Positions 5,802 through 6,386 of a stretch of DNA of 6,386 nt are shown here, one piece after another; the first letter of the stretch is position 1; each line of letters begins with the position of its first letter. The position numbers were made by a program, and so were the translations under genes. Under the pieces are notes generated by a model. That model searched no databases. It was not told the origin of the DNA and saw only the letters and a list, made by a program, of their open reading frames with translations. The DNA is from an uncultured Lachnospiraceae bacterium (GTDB taxonomy: Bacteria; Bacillota; Clostridia; Lachnospirales; Lachnospiraceae): NCBI GenBank assembly GCA_947653315.1, contig CANTGP010000183.1, positions 1-6,386 of the forward strand. Direction: 5' to 3'.

Positions 5802-5834
5802 TTTCAGTTTCCTATAAGGATGAAAAACAAGCGC

Positions 5835-5866
5835 AAAAAGGGCAATTACGCACCCGTAACCGCCCT
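5835..5866 (-). terminator. Intrinsic terminator after rplS
   Basis: On the minus strand AGGGCGGTTACG (5855-5866) pairs with CGTAATTGCCCT (5839-5850) across a GGTG tetraloop (5851-5854). The stem is 12 bp with two internal G-U pairs and no mismatch. A run of T residues follows at once (5835-5838, continuing from the last stem base), with a second T run around 5823-5828. It lies 22 nt after the rplS stop and ends about 33 nt before the next gene. This is the clearest rho-independent terminator in the window. Confidence 0.88.
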
Positions 5867-5888
5867 CCTGTCGCTTTTCTTTGACTTC

Positions 5889-6230
5889 TTACTTTTCTTT
5901 TACTTTTGCCCTCTTGCCTACACGGTCCCTTAAATAGAACAGTTTCGCCCTGCGGACTTTACCCCTGCGGACTACTTCCACTTTTTCCACGTTAGGGGAA
6001 TGCAGCGGCCATGTCTTCTCAACGCCGATTCCGTTGGATGTCTTACGGATGGTGAACGTAGCCCGGTTGCCGCCGCCCTGTTTCTTCAAAACAGTGCCTT
6101 CAAATATCTGAATCCTTTCGCGGTTACCTTCCTTAATCTTACCATACACCTTAACGGTATCCCCTACGTTAAACTGAGGTACGTTCTCCTTCAACTGCTC
6201 TGCTTCAATTTCCCTGATAATTTCGTTCAT
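5889..6230 (-). CDS. rplS: 50S ribosomal protein L19
   Basis: L19 is a structural protein of the large ribosomal subunit, located at the subunit interface where it helps form an intersubunit bridge. The product is 113 residues, normal for the family (about 115). It begins [12 protein letters not shown] and shows the family pattern throughout: a [13 protein letters not shown] beta segment near residues 20-32, [12 protein letters not shown], a basic glycine-rich stretch with FTIRK near 58-66, [13 protein letters not shown] near 69-81, and a basic [19 protein letters not shown] tail. The reading frame stays open upstream to 6356, but the ATG at 6228-6230 is the start: AAGGAGG (6236-6242) lies 5 nt before it and family similarity begins there. 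An intrinsic terminator follows 22 nt after the stop, so the gene is probably transcribed alone or as the last gene of an upstream operon. Confidence 0.97.
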   Translation of the reverse strand: MNEIIREIEAEQLKENVPQFNVGDTVKVYGKIKEGNRERIQIFEGTVLKKQGGGNRATFTIRKTSNGIGVEKTWPLHSPNVEKVEVVRRGKVRRAKLFYLRDRVGKRAKVKEK

Positions 6231-6235
6231 ATGTG

Positions 6236-6242
6236 CCTCCTT
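6236..6242 (-). promoter_or_regulatory. Ribosome binding site of rplS
   Basis: AAGGAGG on the minus strand, 5 nt ahead of the ATG. It decides the start of L19 against the longer open frame that runs back to 6356. The candidate leader hairpin at 6244-6257 ends one base upstream of it, so leader folding could affect access to this site. Confidence 0.85.
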
Positions 6243-6243
6243 A

Positions 6244-6309
6244 AACATTCGGATGTTCTTAATACCCACTTCCGCGCATCCGCCCGGAATCCGTAACAGA
6301 GGACCATCC
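6244..6309 (-). promoter_or_regulatory. Structured 5' leader of rplS, possible L19 autoregulatory leader
   Basis: The untranslated region ahead of rplS can form several small hairpins on the minus strand. One is a TTCCG/CGGAA stem with an inner GC/GC pair (6270-6289). Another is a 5-bp AACAT/ATGTT stem with a CCGA loop (6244-6257), directly upstream of the Shine-Dalgarno. A third, competing pairing joins CGGATG (6277-6282) to CATCCG (6250-6255) and excludes both. A cis-acting L19 leader is a described RNA family ahead of rplS in Bacillota, so autoregulation by L19 is reasonable. I have not matched this sequence to that family's consensus. Confidence 0.4.
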
Positions 6310-6327
6310 CATTTTCGCAACATGAAT

Positions 6328-6356
6328 ACTTTACCATAGGTGGGGGAAAAAAGCAA
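6328..6356 (-). promoter_or_regulatory. Candidate sigma-A promoter of rplS
   Basis: On the minus strand a TTGCTT -35-like box (6351-6356) is separated by exactly 17 nt from a TAAAGT -10-like box (6328-6333). The match to consensus is moderate: TTG is intact in the -35 and 4 of 6 positions fit in the -10. Transcription would start near 6321 and give a leader of about 90 nt before the rplS ATG. The spacing and the placement ahead of a ribosomal protein gene support it. rplS is often preceded by trmD and could also be transcribed from further upstream, outside this window. Confidence 0.45.
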
Positions 6357-6386
6357 GGATTTTTGTGGAATTTATGTTTGGAGGCG

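Noticed and set aside
6231..6356. N-terminal extension of L19 to an ATG at 6356.
   Set aside because: The family starts at MNEII. The extension would cover the promoter -10 and leader, and the AAGGAGG serves the internal ATG.
1..6386. Mobile elements, CRISPR arrays, tRNA or rRNA genes.
   Set aside because: No transposase or integrase motifs, no regularly spaced repeats, and no tRNA or rRNA-like sequence were seen on either strand.

Overview
All real genes in this window lie on the minus strand. Read in the direction of transcription (from base 6386 down to base 1) they are: rplS (ribosomal protein L19), lepB (signal peptidase I, copy 1), rbgA/ylqF (50S-assembly GTPase), lepB (signal peptidase I, copy 2), rnhB (ribonuclease HII), a large FliK-like protein, a small stand-alone FlhB C-terminal-domain protein (YlqH type), and yraN (UPF0102 nuclease-fold protein). 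The order rplS - ylqF - rnhB - ylqG - ylqH is the chromosomal order I know from Bacillus subtilis, with two type I signal peptidases and yraN added. Strong GGAGG-type ribosome binding sites, GTG starts, G+C near one half by eye and the proteins themselves point to a Clostridia member of the Bacillota, most likely Lachnospiraceae. The family-level call is an inference from gene order and protein style, not from a search.

Layout. Bases 6231-6386 hold the rplS upstream region: a plausible sigma-A promoter and a leader of about 90 nt with competing small hairpins just ahead of the Shine-Dalgarno. rplS (5889-6230) is followed by a convincing intrinsic terminator (5835-5866), so it is probably its own transcription unit. 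lepB copy 1 (5175-5801), rbgA (4244-5101) and lepB copy 2 (3677-4216) follow with short gaps and no visible terminator between them. A near-consensus promoter (TTGACA, 17 nt, TATAAA; 3629-3657) sits in the 75-base gap before rnhB, and an inverted repeat that begins right after the lepB2 stop codon overlaps its -35 box. rnhB (2825-3601), the FliK-like gene (859-2727), the FlhB-C gene (518-856) and yraN (58-435) then form a tight unit, with only 2 bases between the FliK-like and FlhB-C genes.

How the genes relate. This is mostly a core housekeeping locus: ribosome structure and assembly (L19, RbgA), secretion and signal-peptide removal (two LepB), and nucleic-acid maintenance (RNase HII, YraN). 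The unusual part is the pair between rnhB and yraN. A protein with a FliK-type C-terminal domain and a protein that is only the cytoplasmic domain of FlhB are encoded side by side and probably translationally coupled, although no other flagellar gene is visible. In flagellar export FliK acts on the FlhB C-terminal domain, so the pair is a credible functional couple whose role outside a flagellar operon is poorly understood. No mobile element, CRISPR array, tRNA or rRNA was seen, and no stretch over 300 bases lacks a gene.
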